Of a stretch of 64,000 nt of DNA, positions 53,470-62,290 are shown one piece after another. The position numbers and the translations under genes are program-made. Numbering within the stretch: the stretch's first letter is position 1; every line of letters begins with the position of its first letter. The notes beneath the pieces were generated by a model that saw only the letters and a program-made list of their open reading frames with translations, did not search any database and was not told the DNA's origin. The stretch spans positions 744,001 to 808,000 of the forward strand of contig NZ_NWVC01000001.1 of NCBI RefSeq assembly GCF_002374855.1. The letters run 5' to 3'. The stretch comes from Sphingomonas adhaesiva (lineage in GTDB: Bacteria > Pseudomonadota > Alphaproteobacteria > Sphingomonadales > Sphingomonadaceae).

Positions 53470-55539
53470 ATGACCGATTTCACGACCCAGCGCGGCGACG
53501 GCGGCGAAACGCATCAGCAGGCATCGGGCGACGCCGATGTGCTGACCACCAACCACGGCGTTCCGGTCAGCGACAATCAGAACAGCCTGCGCGCCGGCGC
53601 GCGCGGCCCGACGTTGCTCGAGGATTTCGTGCTGCGCGAGAAAATCTTCCACTTCGATCACGAGCGGATTCCCGAGCGGATCGTCCATGCGCGCGGCTCG
53701 GGCGCGCATGGCGTGTTCGAGGCGACGGCGGACATTTCCGACCTCACCCGCGCCGCGGTGTTCACGCCGGGCGAGACGACCGAGGTATTCGTGCGCTTCT
53801 CCACCGTCGCGGGCGGTGCCGGCTCCGTCGACACGCCGCGCGACGTGCGCGGCTTCGCGGTGAAATTCTATACGCGCGAGGGGAACTGGGATCTGGTCGG
53901 CAACAACATCCCGGTGTTCTTCATCCAGGATGCGATCAAATTCCCCGATCTGGTCCATGCGGTGAAGATGGAGGCGGATCGCGCCTATCCGCAGGCGGGC
54001 AGCGCGCACGACACCTTCTGGGACTGGGCCAGCCTGATGCCCGAAAGCACCCACATGCTGATGTGGGCGATGTCCGACCGCACGCTGCCGCGCTCGTTCC
54101 GCACGATGGAGGGGTTCGGCGTCCACACCTTCAAGCTGGTGAACGCCGCGGGCAAGGCGCAGTTCGTCAAGTTCCACTGGAAGCCCCGCCTGGGCCTGCA
54201 ATCGACGATCTGGGACGAGGCGCTGAAGCTTCAGGCCGCCGACAACGACTATCAGCGCCGCGATCTGTGGGAAGCGATCGACACCGGCGCCTTCCCGCAA
54301 TGGGATCTGGGCATCCAGGTGTTCGACGAGGAATTCGCGCGCGCGCAGCCCTATGACGTGCAGGACGCGACGAAGCTGATCCCGGAGGAGGACGTCCCCG
54401 TCCGCATCGTCGGCACGCTGACGCTCAACCGCAATCCCGACAATTTCTTCGCGGAAACCGAACAGGTCGCGTTCCTGCCGACCAACGTCGTGCCGGGCAT
54501 CGACTTTTCGAACGATCCGCTGCTGCAGGGGCGGCTGTTCAGCTATCTCGACACGCAGAAATCGCGGCTGGGGACGACCAATTTCCACCAGATCCCGATC
54601 AACGCGCCGCGCTGCCCGTTCGCCAATTTCCAGCGCGACGGCCTGATGCAGACGATGGTGCCCAAGGGGCGCGCGAACTACGAACCCAACAGCCTGACCG
54701 CGCATGGCGAGGATGGCGGCCCGCGTGAAAGCCCGACGCGCGGCTTCGTCACCGTCAATGCCGCCAGCGGCGACGACGAACAGGGCGACAAGCTGCGCGT
54801 GCGGGCCGAACTGTTCGCGGATCACTACAGCCAGGCACGACTGTTCTTCCGGTCTCAGACCGAATCGGAACAGGCGCACATCGCCTCCTCGTTCGTGTTC
54901 GAACTGTCGAAGGTCGGACTGGAACAGGTGCCGGCGCGGATGGTCGCCAACCTGCGCAACGTCGATGAGGATCTGGCCCGCCGCGTCGCCGACGGACTGG
55001 CCATCGACCTGCCCGACGCCTCGCCCACCGCGCGCACGCCGGTCGACATGGCGCCGTCCGACGCGCTGTCGATTCACAAGAACATGAAGGCCACGCTGGA
55101 AGGTCGCGCGGTCGGCATCCTCTTTGCCGACGGTTCGGACGCGGCGATGCTCGACCAGGTGATCGCCAACGTCACCGGTGCGGGCGCCAAGGCGGTGCTG
55201 GTCGCGCCGAAGATCGGCGGGGCGAAGCTGTCCGACGGCAGCATGCGCAAGGCGGAGGGTCAACTGGCCGGCACGCCCAGCCAGCTTTTCGACGCGGTCG
55301 CGCTGGTGCTGTCCGCGGATGGCGCGGCGCTGCTGACGAAGGAGGCCGCCGCGGTTCAGTTCGTCATGGACGCCTTCGGCCATCTCAAGGCGATCGGCGC
55401 GACCGACGCCGCTGCCCCGCTGCTGGACAAGGCCGGGGTGGAACGCGACGCCGGCATCACCGCACTCGATGGCGCGTTCCTCGAGGCCGCCGCGCGCCGC
55501 TTCTACGATCGCGAACCGGGCGTGCGGATGCTCGCCTGA
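53470..55539 (+). CDS. katE: Large-subunit catalase (HPII type)
   Basis: The protein has 689 residues. The haem catalase core holds the distal His73 in [12 protein letters not shown], the [11 protein letters not shown]sn/Asp region and the proximal haem ligand Tyr359 in [14 protein letters not shown]. The C-terminal ~150 residues ([21 protein letters not shown] ... [15 protein letters not shown]) form the DJ-1/PfpI-like domain that marks clade 2, large-subunit catalases. It breaks down hydrogen peroxide in the cytoplasm and in other bacteria is under stationary-phase or general stress control. A strong hairpin follows the stop. Confidence 0.95.
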   Translation: MTDFTTQRGDGGETHQQASGDADVLTTNHGVPVSDNQNSLRAGARGPTLLEDFVLREKIFHFDHERIPERIVHARGSGAHGVFEATADISDLTRAAVFTPGETTEVFVRFSTVAGGAGSVDTPRDVRGFAVKFYTREGNWDLVGNNIPVFFIQDAIKFPDLVHAVKMEADRAYPQAGSAHDTFWDWASLMPESTHMLMWAMSDRTLPRSFRTMEGFGVHTFKLVNAAGKAQFVKFHWKPRLGLQSTIWDEALKLQAADNDYQRRDLWEAIDTGAFPQWDLGIQVFDEEFARAQPYDVQDATKLIPEEDVPVRIVGTLTLNRNPDNFFAETEQVAFLPTNVVPGIDFSNDPLLQGRLFSYLDTQKSRLGTTNFHQIPINAPRCPFANFQRDGLMQTMVPKGRANYEPNSLTAHGEDGGPRESPTRGFVTVNAASGDDEQGDKLRVRAELFADHYSQARLFFRSQTESEQAHIASSFVFELSKVGLEQVPARMVANLRNVDEDLARRVADGLAIDLPDASPTARTPVDMAPSDALSIHKNMKATLEGRAVGILFADGSDAAMLDQVIANVTGAGAKAVLVAPKIGGAKLSDGSMRKAEGQLAGTPSQLFDAVALVLSADGAALLTKEAAAVQFVMDAFGHLKAIGATDAAAPLLDKAGVERDAGITALDGAFLEAAARRFYDREPGVRMLA

Positions 55540-55545
55540 CGCGCC

Positions 55546-55576
55546 GCCGCCCGTCGCGCACCCCGCGACGGGCGGC
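55546..55576. terminator. Perfect 13-bp hairpin between katE and the reductase gene
   Basis: GCCGCCCGTCGCG (55546-55558), loop CACCC, CGCGACGGGCGGC (55564-55576). It starts six bases past the katE stop and ends six bases before the stop of the convergent gene, so it can serve both. Confidence 0.7.
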
Positions 55577-55582
55577 CCGCAG

Positions 55583-58066
55583 TCAGTAGATATCGCGGCA
55601 GTAGCGCCGCTCGCCCAGCATCGCCTCGACCCGCGCATCGCCCAGGATCGCGCGAAGCGCCGCATCCACCGCCGGCGCCATTCCCGCCAGACTGCCGCAG
55701 ACGTAGATCGCCGCCCCCTGATCGGCCCAGGCGCGGATCGCCTCGCCCTCGCGCGTCACCACGTCCTGCACGTAACAGCCGCCATCCGGGTCGCGCGAAA
55801 AGGCGTGGTCATGCCGCGCAACCTTCCCCTGCAATCGCAACGCCGCCAGTTCCGCGTCGAACGGCCGGTCATGCGTCGGGCTGCGCTCGCCATGGATCAG
55901 CCACACCGGCCCGCCGCCGCACCGCCCCCGCTCGCGCAGCAGCCCCATCAGCCCCGCCAGCCCGGTACCGTTGCCGATCAGGATCATCGGCGTCGCCGCA
56001 TCATCGGGCATCGCGAAGCCGGGATTGTCGCGCAGCCGCACCTCGATGCTCTCGCCGATCGTAGCGTGCCGCGTCAGCCATCCGGACCCGATGCCCGGCC
56101 CGCCATCCGCCGCGGTCGCTTCACGCACCAGCAGTTCGACCACGCCGGACGCCGCGATCGACGCCACCGAATAATCGCGATGCGCCAGCGGCCGCAGCGC
56201 CTCCGCCTCGGGCAGCGCCTCGTCCTCTGCCGGCAGCACCGCGCCCGCCAGCGCCCGTGTCAGCGCGGCGTCCGCGCTGCGGCCGTGCCGCGCCAGCACG
56301 GCGGCGACGCGCGCGGGGTCGTGGCGCGGCATCACCTCGGCGATCGCACCGGGCTGCCATGCCACATCCCGCTCGACCGGCTCCAGCACGATGCGATGCA
56401 TCGGCGCGCCGGGGCTGCCGGGGTTGACGTGCGCCCGCGACGCCAGCCGCCACGGCGCGAAGGGCGCGCGCTGCCAGTCGGACTGCGCCGCCCCCGCCCC
56501 GCCGGCCAGCGCGAACACCTGCTGCTGCCAGCGATGCTCGGCATCCACGTCAGTGCCATCGACCTCGATCGTGTCGAACAGCCGCCGCGCCCCGCTGTCA
56601 TGCGCCCAGCCGTCGATGCGGTGCCCGAAGGCGCAGAAATCGGCATATTCGCGGTCGCCCAGCGCCAGCACCGCATAGTCCTTGCCCGCCAGATTGCCGG
56701 GCTGCGTCATGTTGCGGCTTGCGAAGCCGCGTGCCGCATCGGGCGGCTCGCCCTCGCCATAAGTGGCGGCGACGAACAGGATGCGCCGCGCCGCATCCCA
56801 TTCCGCCGCGCTCGCCCCGCCCAGCGGCCGCAGTGTCGCGCCCAGCGCCCCCGCAGTCAGCCGCGCCAGCCGCTCGGCCCCGCCGGTCTGCGATGCGTAC
56901 AGGACCAGCGTGTCGCCGCTCGCCGCGCCTGCCGCCACCGCGGGCACCGCCGCCAGCGCGCGCTTGCGCCGCCGCCGCGCCAGGTACAGCAGCAGCCCGG
57001 TGATCGTGAACAGCGGCATCGTCGCGCTGGTCAGCAGCATCACGATCCGCCCCGGCATTCCGAAGAATGCGCCGGTATGCAGCGGCAGGACATTGCCGAC
57101 GATCGTCTCGCCCCACGGCCGCGCGGCATAGCGGTCCGCCTTCACCAGCCGCCCGTCGCGTGCGTCGAAACGCAGGCTGTCGGTCTGCCGGTCGAACCGC
57201 GCGCCCGGCGGCAGGACGCGCATCTCCACCGGCTTGCCGCCACGCGACGGCGTGATCGCGACGCGCGCATAGCCGTCCGCCCCCACCTGCCCGATGAAGC
57301 CGGCCCAGGCCGGGGCCAGCGGCGCGGCCTCGCCCTTGGGCGGCCCCTCGCGCCCCTCGCGCGGACGCTCGGCGACCTTGCCGGTCAGGACGTAGCGCAC
57401 GCCCTGCCGATACCAGTCGTACGACCACCACAATCCGGTCAGCCCGCTCAACAGGTATGCCGCGAAGATCCACCCGCCGACCACCGCGTGCAGCGCACGG
57501 TACAGGTTGCGCCCCGTCAGTCGTAGGTCCAGCACGAACCACGCCCGCCAGTCGAGCGCGCGCCGCGGCCAGCGCAGGTACAGGCCGGACAATGCGAAGA
57601 ACACCAGCGACAGCGCGGCGATGCCGGTGATCGTCCGCCCCCACCCGTTACCCGCACCGGGCAGTGCCATCCAGCGGTGGACGCGCTCCACCGTCTCGAA
57701 GAATCCGGCGCCATTGGGGCGCCCCATCAGCGTGCCGGTGCGCGGGTCGATCAGGAGGCGTTCGCCGCGCCGCTGCCCCTTTTCCGGGGCGAAGGTGACG
57801 CTGGCGGCGCGCGTCGGATCGCGCTCCACCACCAATTGCGTCACCGCCCGTCCGTCGCGCTGGCGCGATGCCGCCGCGATCAGCGCGTCGGGCGACAACG
57901 CCGGCGCGGCACTGGGTGCCAGCCGCACGATGCCGGGGCTGATCGCGCTCTGGATCTCGTCCTCGAACGCCATCGTCGCGCCGGTGACGCCCATGATCGC
58001 CAGCACGAACCCAGCGGTGATCCCTAGGAACCAGTGGACCTGGAACAGGATGCCGCGCAACGTCAT
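55583..58066 (-). CDS. PepSY-TM / flavodoxin / FAD-NADPH reductase fusion (putative ferri-siderophore reductase)
   Basis: The protein has about 827 residues. Residues 1-370 form a PepSY-associated membrane unit: a helix pair at each end, RVHRWMALPG, RALHAVVGGWIFAAYLLSGLTGLWW and VLPLHTGAFFG, with His residues placed to hold haem. Residues ~385-525 are a flavodoxin (LYASQTGGAERLARL, ATYGEGEPPDAARGF, LGDREYADFC). Residues ~540-827 are a CysJ-like FAD/NADPH module (IGNGTGLAGLMGLL, YVCGSLAGMAPAVDAAL) ending RRYCRDIY. Electrons would pass from NADPH through FAD and FMN to the membrane haem and a periplasmic ferric complex. Earlier GTG starts near 58072 are possible. Confidence 0.8.
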   Translation of the reverse strand: MTLRGILFQVHWFLGITAGFVLAIMGVTGATMAFEDEIQSAISPGIVRLAPSAAPALSPDALIAAASRQRDGRAVTQLVVERDPTRAASVTFAPEKGQRRGERLLIDPRTGTLMGRPNGAGFFETVERVHRWMALPGAGNGWGRTITGIAALSLVFFALSGLYLRWPRRALDWRAWFVLDLRLTGRNLYRALHAVVGGWIFAAYLLSGLTGLWWSYDWYRQGVRYVLTGKVAERPREGREGPPKGEAAPLAPAWAGFIGQVGADGYARVAITPSRGGKPVEMRVLPPGARFDRQTDSLRFDARDGRLVKADRYAARPWGETIVGNVLPLHTGAFFGMPGRIVMLLTSATMPLFTITGLLLYLARRRRKRALAAVPAVAAGAASGDTLVLYASQTGGAERLARLTAGALGATLRPLGGASAAEWDAARRILFVAATYGEGEPPDAARGFASRNMTQPGNLAGKDYAVLALGDREYADFCAFGHRIDGWAHDSGARRLFDTIEVDGTDVDAEHRWQQQVFALAGGAGAAQSDWQRAPFAPWRLASRAHVNPGSPGAPMHRIVLEPVERDVAWQPGAIAEVMPRHDPARVAAVLARHGRSADAALTRALAGAVLPAEDEALPEAEALRPLAHRDYSVASIAASGVVELLVREATAADGGPGIGSGWLTRHATIGESIEVRLRDNPGFAMPDDAATPMILIGNGTGLAGLMGLLRERGRCGGGPVWLIHGERSPTHDRPFDAELAALRLQGKVARHDHAFSRDPDGGCYVQDVVTREGEAIRAWADQGAAIYVCGSLAGMAPAVDAALRAILGDARVEAMLGERRYCRDIY

Positions 58067-58142
58067 CGGCACCACCGCCGCAAGCGATCCCTGTGTACCC
58101 CGCGCACGCTCGTTCCCCCGCACTTCATCGCGTTCCGCTAGT

Positions 58143-58164
58143 GCTAATGACAACCGCTCGCAAC
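58143..58164 (-). promoter_or_regulatory. Fur-box-like site upstream of the reductase gene
   Basis: On the minus strand it reads GTTGCGAGCGGTTGTCATTAGC, similar to Fur boxes of the GAGAATGGTTGTCATTAG kind. It lies ~77 bases before the proposed start of the reductase gene, where iron-loaded Fur would repress it. Matched by eye only. Confidence 0.45.
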
Positions 58165-58266
58165 GATTTTCCGCGTCGTGCAATTCGTTTCGGGATTGAT
58201 GCCTATCAACGCGAACGCCTCGGCCCAGCGATAAGGTCAGCGCCACTGCCACAGGGAAGCGCGACC

Positions 58267-59043
58267 TTGCATCTTTACCCCCTCGAACGTTTCGCCGCGA
58301 TGGCCTCGCTCGGTGCGAACGATATCGCCACGCTTCGCGGGTTGGGCGACGCCGCGGTGGCGGTGCGGCGGCACGAAACGATCCGTCGCGAAGGCCAGCC
58401 GGTCGACAGCATCTGGCTGATGCTGCACGGCTGGGTCGCCTCCTCGATGCTGCTGCCGGGCGGCCAGCGACAGATCGTCAAGGTGCATATCGCCGGCGAC
58501 ATGCTCGGCACGCCCAGCATGGCGCTGCAACGCGCCGCCGACACGCTCACCGCGCTGACCGACGGCTGGATCGCGCGCGTGCCGCTGGCGCGCGTGCGGG
58601 CGCTGTTCGACCAGGCGCCGCGCGTCGCCGCGCTGCTGCTGATGGCGGTGCAGTGGGAACGCGTCGCGCTGATGGATGCGGTGGCGGCGATCGGCAAGAC
58701 CTCCGCGCGCGAACGCCTCGCCGCCTTCCTGCTCGATCTGCACCAGCGGCTGACGCAGGTCGGGCTGACGCAGGGCGCCCGGTTCGACCTGCCGCTGACG
58801 CAGGAGCAGATCGGCGACGCGCTGGGGCTCACCTCGGTCCACGTCAACCGCACCATCCGCGCGCTGGAACGCGAGGGGATGATCGTGCGCCACGGCCAGA
58901 CGGTGACGCTGCACGACCTGCCGATGCTCCAGCGCCTGTCGCCGCTGCCGCGCCGTGCGCCCTGGTTCGACGCCGACTGGCTCCCCGCCGCCATCGACGG
59001 CGCAGTCGCCGATGCGGGCACGGCGCGCGCGATGCGGGCGTAG
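58267..59043 (+). CDS. Crp/Fnr-family transcriptional regulator
   Basis: The protein has about 258 residues. A cyclic-nucleotide-binding-like barrel (AVRRHETIRREGQPVDSIWLMLHGWVASSMLLPGGQRQIVKVHIAGDMLG) leads to the dimer helix. The Crp-type helix-turn-helix is LTQEQIGDALGLTSVHVNRTIRALEREGMI. No N-terminal Cys cluster is present, so it is not an Fe-S Fnr. The start is uncertain: TTG 58267 has AGGGAAG seven bases upstream and gives a family-like N-terminus (LHLYPLERFAAM). ATG 58303 or an ATG near 58148 are alternatives. It is divergent from the reductase gene. Confidence 0.82.
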   Translation: MHLYPLERFAAMASLGANDIATLRGLGDAAVAVRRHETIRREGQPVDSIWLMLHGWVASSMLLPGGQRQIVKVHIAGDMLGTPSMALQRAADTLTALTDGWIARVPLARVRALFDQAPRVAALLLMAVQWERVALMDAVAAIGKTSARERLAAFLLDLHQRLTQVGLTQGARFDLPLTQEQIGDALGLTSVHVNRTIRALEREGMIVRHGQTVTLHDLPMLQRLSPLPRRAPWFDADWLPAAIDGAVADAGTARAMRA

Positions 59044-59051
59044 CGCCGCGC

Positions 59052-59789
59052 TCAGATCCGCTGCAGGTCGCTCACGAATTCATAGCGGTCGCCGCGATAG
59101 ACCGATCGCGTGAACTCGACGATCCGTCCGTCGGGGATCCACGTCTTTCGCTCGATCCGCAGCACTTCGGAATTCTGCTTCACGCTCAGGATGCCCGCCT
59201 CGGTCGGGGTGGCTAGCGATGCGCGCACGCGCTGCGTGCCGGCGACGGGGCGGAACCCGTGCCGCTCCAGCGCCTGGTACAGCGAATCGCCCAGCATATC
59301 GAGGTCGGGCAGGAACGGCGCCGGGATCACCGCATGTTCGATCGCCAGCGGCTCCCCGCCCGCCAGCCGCACGCGCCCCAGCCGCGCGACCCGCGTGGTG
59401 ACGGGCACCTGCAACGCGGCGGCTTCCTCCTCGATCGGCTGGGCATAGGTCTTGTTGATCCACACCACGCCGGGGTCTTCGCCGCGCGCGCGGGTTTCGT
59501 CGCTGAAACTGTTCAGCCGCCCGCCGGGACTGGCGATGCGCCGCGCGACGAACGTGCCCGATCCCTGTTTTCGGATCAGCACGCCTTCCTCGATCAGCTG
59601 CTCGATCCCCTTGCGCACGGTGACGCGCGACAGGCCCGCCATCTCGCTCAGGTCGCGTTCGGACGGCAGTGCGCCGCCGGGGTCGATCGCGCCGCTGTCG
59701 ATATGCTCGCGCAGCCGCCGCGCCAGTTGCAGGTACAGCGGCGTGTCGGCGTCGCTCAGCGTCAGCGCCAGCTCGCGCGCGGCGCTCAT
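59052..59789 (-). CDS. GntR-family regulator (HutC/UTRA type) of the MurNAc locus
   Basis: The protein has 245 residues. A winged helix-turn-helix (YLQLARRLREHIDSGAIDPGGALPSERDLSEMAGLSRVTVRKGIEQLIEEGVL) is joined to a UTRA effector domain (TYAQPIEEEAAALQVPVTTRVARLGRVRLAGGEPLAIEHAVIP). Relatives sense phosphorylated amino sugars, such as GlcNAc-6-phosphate in NagR/NagQ. The ATG overlaps the murQ stop (ATGA), so it should regulate this operon from within it. MurNAc-6-P or GlcNAc-6-P is the likely effector by inference. Confidence 0.87.
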   Translation of the reverse strand: MSAARELALTLSDADTPLYLQLARRLREHIDSGAIDPGGALPSERDLSEMAGLSRVTVRKGIEQLIEEGVLIRKQGSGTFVARRIASPGGRLNSFSDETRARGEDPGVVWINKTYAQPIEEEAAALQVPVTTRVARLGRVRLAGGEPLAIEHAVIPAPFLPDLDMLGDSLYQALERHGFRPVAGTQRVRASLATPTEAGILSVKQNSEVLRIERKTWIPDGRIVEFTRSVYRGDRYEFVSDLQRI

Positions 59790-60679
59790 CCGCGCCCGTC
59801 CAGTTCCTGCATCACGGGACGCAGGTTGCCGCGATGCGCCGCCAGCAGCGCGCACGCCGCGTCGCGTGCCAGCCCGCGCGCCATCACGATGCCGACGCGG
59901 ATGTCGTTGTCCGCCGCCGCCAGCGCCCGCGCCGCCGCGTCATCATCCACCCCGGCGATATCGCGCACCATCTCGCGCCCGCGGTGCAGCAGCTTGGCGT
60001 TCGAGATGCGCATCGCCACCATCCGCCCGTCATAGACCAGCCCCAGCCGAACCATGATCGCGGTGGACAACAGGTTCAGCACCGCCTTCTGCGCCGTACC
60101 CGCCTTCATCCGCGTCGATCCCGCGATCACCTCGCTGCCGGTCTCGACGCAGATCGGGTGTTCCGCCGCGGTCAGCAACGACGTGCCGGCGTTGTTGGCG
60201 ATACCGACGGTCAGCGCGCCGGCGCCCCGCGCGCGCTCGATCGCCGCCAGCGTATAGGGGGTGCGCCCGCTCGCCGCCACGCCCACGACGACGTCGGCAG
60301 CGGTCACCTGCGCCGCGTCGATCGCCGCGCGACCGGCGTCGCTCTCGTCCTCCGCGCCTTCCTGCGCCTGGGTCAGCGCGTCCAGCCCGCCCGCCATCAG
60401 GAACGCCAGCCGCTCGGGCGGCCAGCCGAACGTCGGGGTGAGTTCCGTGCCGTCCTGCACCGCCAGCCGCCCGGAGGTGCCCGCGCCCGCGAAGATCAGC
60501 CGCCCGTGCTCGCCCAGCCGCGCCGCGGCGGCATCCGCGGCGGCGGCGATCGCGGCGGTCTGCGGCTGGATCGCGGCGATCGCGGCCATCTGCCCTTCCA
60601 GCATCGCCTCGACCGCCAGCTCGGTCGGCCACAGATCCAGGTCGCGATAGCGTGGTGCGAGTGACTCGGTGTTCATCAT
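59786..60679 (-). CDS. murQ: N-acetylmuramic acid 6-phosphate etherase
   Basis: The protein has 297 residues and is a SIS-domain lyase that removes the lactyl ether from MurNAc-6-phosphate to give GlcNAc-6-phosphate. The family start is MNTESLAPRYRDLDLWPT. Signatures are FAGAGTSGRLAVQDGTELTPTFG, the SIS loop GVAASGRTPYTLAAI, and ETGSEVIAGSTRMKAGTAQKAVLNLLSTAIMVRLG. Two adjacent ATGs (60679, 60676) both overlap the symporter stop; AGAGGG is better spaced for the second. It links the operon to recycling of peptidoglycan. Confidence 0.94.
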   Translation of the reverse strand: MMNTESLAPRYRDLDLWPTELAVEAMLEGQMAAIAAIQPQTAAIAAAADAAAARLGEHGRLIFAGAGTSGRLAVQDGTELTPTFGWPPERLAFLMAGGLDALTQAQEGAEDESDAGRAAIDAAQVTAADVVVGVAASGRTPYTLAAIERARGAGALTVGIANNAGTSLLTAAEHPICVETGSEVIAGSTRMKAGTAQKAVLNLLSTAIMVRLGLVYDGRMVAMRISNAKLLHRGREMVRDIAGVDDDAAARALAAADNDIRVGIVMARGLARDAACALLAAHRGNLRPVMQELDGRG

Positions 60680-62253
60680 GCCCTCTGCATCGGACGGGAA
60701 GCGGATGCGGTGCCACGCGGCGCGGCGCAGATCGCGAAGGCGATCGCGGTGCCGATGCACAGCTGGAACGGAAACGACAGCGCGGCCAGCGCGCCCGGCA
60801 GCCCGATCGCGCGCGCGATCGCGGGTTGCAGCAGCAGCACGACCGCAAACCCCGCGATCAGCGCCGCAACGACGGACGCGGTCGTCCCCCGCGCGGTGAA
60901 CAGCGCGGTGAAGTATACGCCCAGCAGCCCGGCATAGGTGAACACCATCACCTGCAACGCGAACTCCAGCAGCCCCATCTCGCTATACCGCTGCCAGTAG
61001 AAGGACGCGACCGCCATCGCGAACATCGCGATGCCGATCACCCCCATGCCCGCACGCCCCGCCTGTACATAATGGTGCTCGGCCGCCGGCGCGCCCCGCC
61101 GTTCGCGCCACGGCCGATAGAAGTCCTGCACCAGCACCGATGACATCGCGTTGAGCGCCGAATTGGTCGTCGCCACCGCCGCGGCGCAGATGCCGACCGT
61201 CACCAGCCCGCGCAATCCGCCGGGCAGCTGGGTCAGGATATAGTGCATGAAGATGCTGATCTTCTCGCCGCCGAAACTGCGCCCCGCCGCCGCGGTGGTC
61301 CCGCCCATCAGGTCGGGTCGGTCGTAGAAGACGTACAGCAGCAGCCCGATCAGGATGAACATCCCCACCACCGGCACCGTCGCCAGCACCGACAGGTACA
61401 GGCCGCGCGCGCCGGTCTTCGCATCCTTGCACGCCAGCAGCCGCTGCGTCGTGTCCTGGTCCATCCCGGCATTGGCGATGTACAGCAACGTCACGCCGGT
61501 GACGACCGCCAGCAGCGAGAACGGCCGCGACAGGTCGGTCGACAGGTCGAACAGCCGCAGCTTGTTCACCCCTTCCGGCGTGTGGATCAGCCCGTCGATG
61601 ATCTGCCCGGTCGTCGCGGGGATCGACCAGCGCAGGAACACGACGACGGCGATTGCGGAGCCGAGATACACGACGAACTGGATCAGGTCGTTCCACAATA
61701 CGGACTTCAGCCCGCCGACGAACGTGAACAGCACGCTCGCCACGATCAACAGCGCGGCGGCGATCATGATCCCCTGCGCCTCGACCGTGCCGGTGATGAC
61801 CATCGCCAGCGCGATCGCGGCCAGATAGACGCGCGCACCGCCCGCGAACACGCGCCCGATCAGGAACATGCCGCCCGCCCAGCGCGTCGCGGTGGCGCTG
61901 AACCGCAGCGTCAGCAGTTCGTACGCGGTGGTCGCGCGGATCGCGTAGAATCGCGGGATCATCACATGCGCGACGAACATCGCGCCCAGCAACCCGCCCA
62001 GGTTGCTGCCCAGATAGGTCAGGTCGCCGTGATAGCCGTAATCCGGCCCGCCCAGGAACGTCGCGGCGGACTGCGTCGCCGACAGGACGGAAATCGCCGC
62101 CAGCCACGCCGGAACGTTGCCCCCCGCCAGGAAATAGTCATGCGCCGTCGCTGTCCCGGTGTTGCGGGGGGTGAAGATCCACCCCCCCGCCAGCAGCAGC
62201 AGGACATAGGCGGCGATCACCACCCAGTCCGCGATCGAAAAGGGCAGGCTCAT
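60676..62253 (-). CDS. Sodium:solute symporter (SSS family), probable MurNAc/anhydro-sugar importer
   Basis: The protein has 525 residues and about 13 membrane helices. SSS features are DYFLAGGNVPAWLAAISVLSATQSAATFLGGPDYGY, GGLKSVLWNDLIQF and AVATTNSALNAMSSVLVQDFYRPW, the last carrying the sodium-site Ser/Thr region of helix 8. Members beside sugar genes carry sugars or sialic acid. Here, between a TBDR and murQ, it should bring MurNAc or anhydro-muropeptide sugars across the inner membrane; this is inferred. The stop overlaps murQ (ATGA), and the TBDR gene ends 37 bases upstream. Confidence 0.87.
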   Translation of the reverse strand: MSLPFSIADWVVIAAYVLLLLAGGWIFTPRNTGTATAHDYFLAGGNVPAWLAAISVLSATQSAATFLGGPDYGYHGDLTYLGSNLGGLLGAMFVAHVMIPRFYAIRATTAYELLTLRFSATATRWAGGMFLIGRVFAGGARVYLAAIALAMVITGTVEAQGIMIAAALLIVASVLFTFVGGLKSVLWNDLIQFVVYLGSAIAVVVFLRWSIPATTGQIIDGLIHTPEGVNKLRLFDLSTDLSRPFSLLAVVTGVTLLYIANAGMDQDTTQRLLACKDAKTGARGLYLSVLATVPVVGMFILIGLLLYVFYDRPDLMGGTTAAAGRSFGGEKISIFMHYILTQLPGGLRGLVTVGICAAAVATTNSALNAMSSVLVQDFYRPWRERRGAPAAEHHYVQAGRAGMGVIGIAMFAMAVASFYWQRYSEMGLLEFALQVMVFTYAGLLGVYFTALFTARGTTASVVAALIAGFAVVLLLQPAIARAIGLPGALAALSFPFQLCIGTAIAFAICAAPRGTASASRPMQRA

Positions 62254-62290
62254 CGCGCTCCGTCCCGCTGCTGCTGCCGCGCGCGCCGCA

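Noticed and set aside
58087..58266. Crp/Fnr gene starting near 58093 or 58148
   Set aside because: These starts add an unconserved Arg/Pro-rich leader running across the Fur-like box and promoter region; the TTG at 58267 has a better ribosome site.
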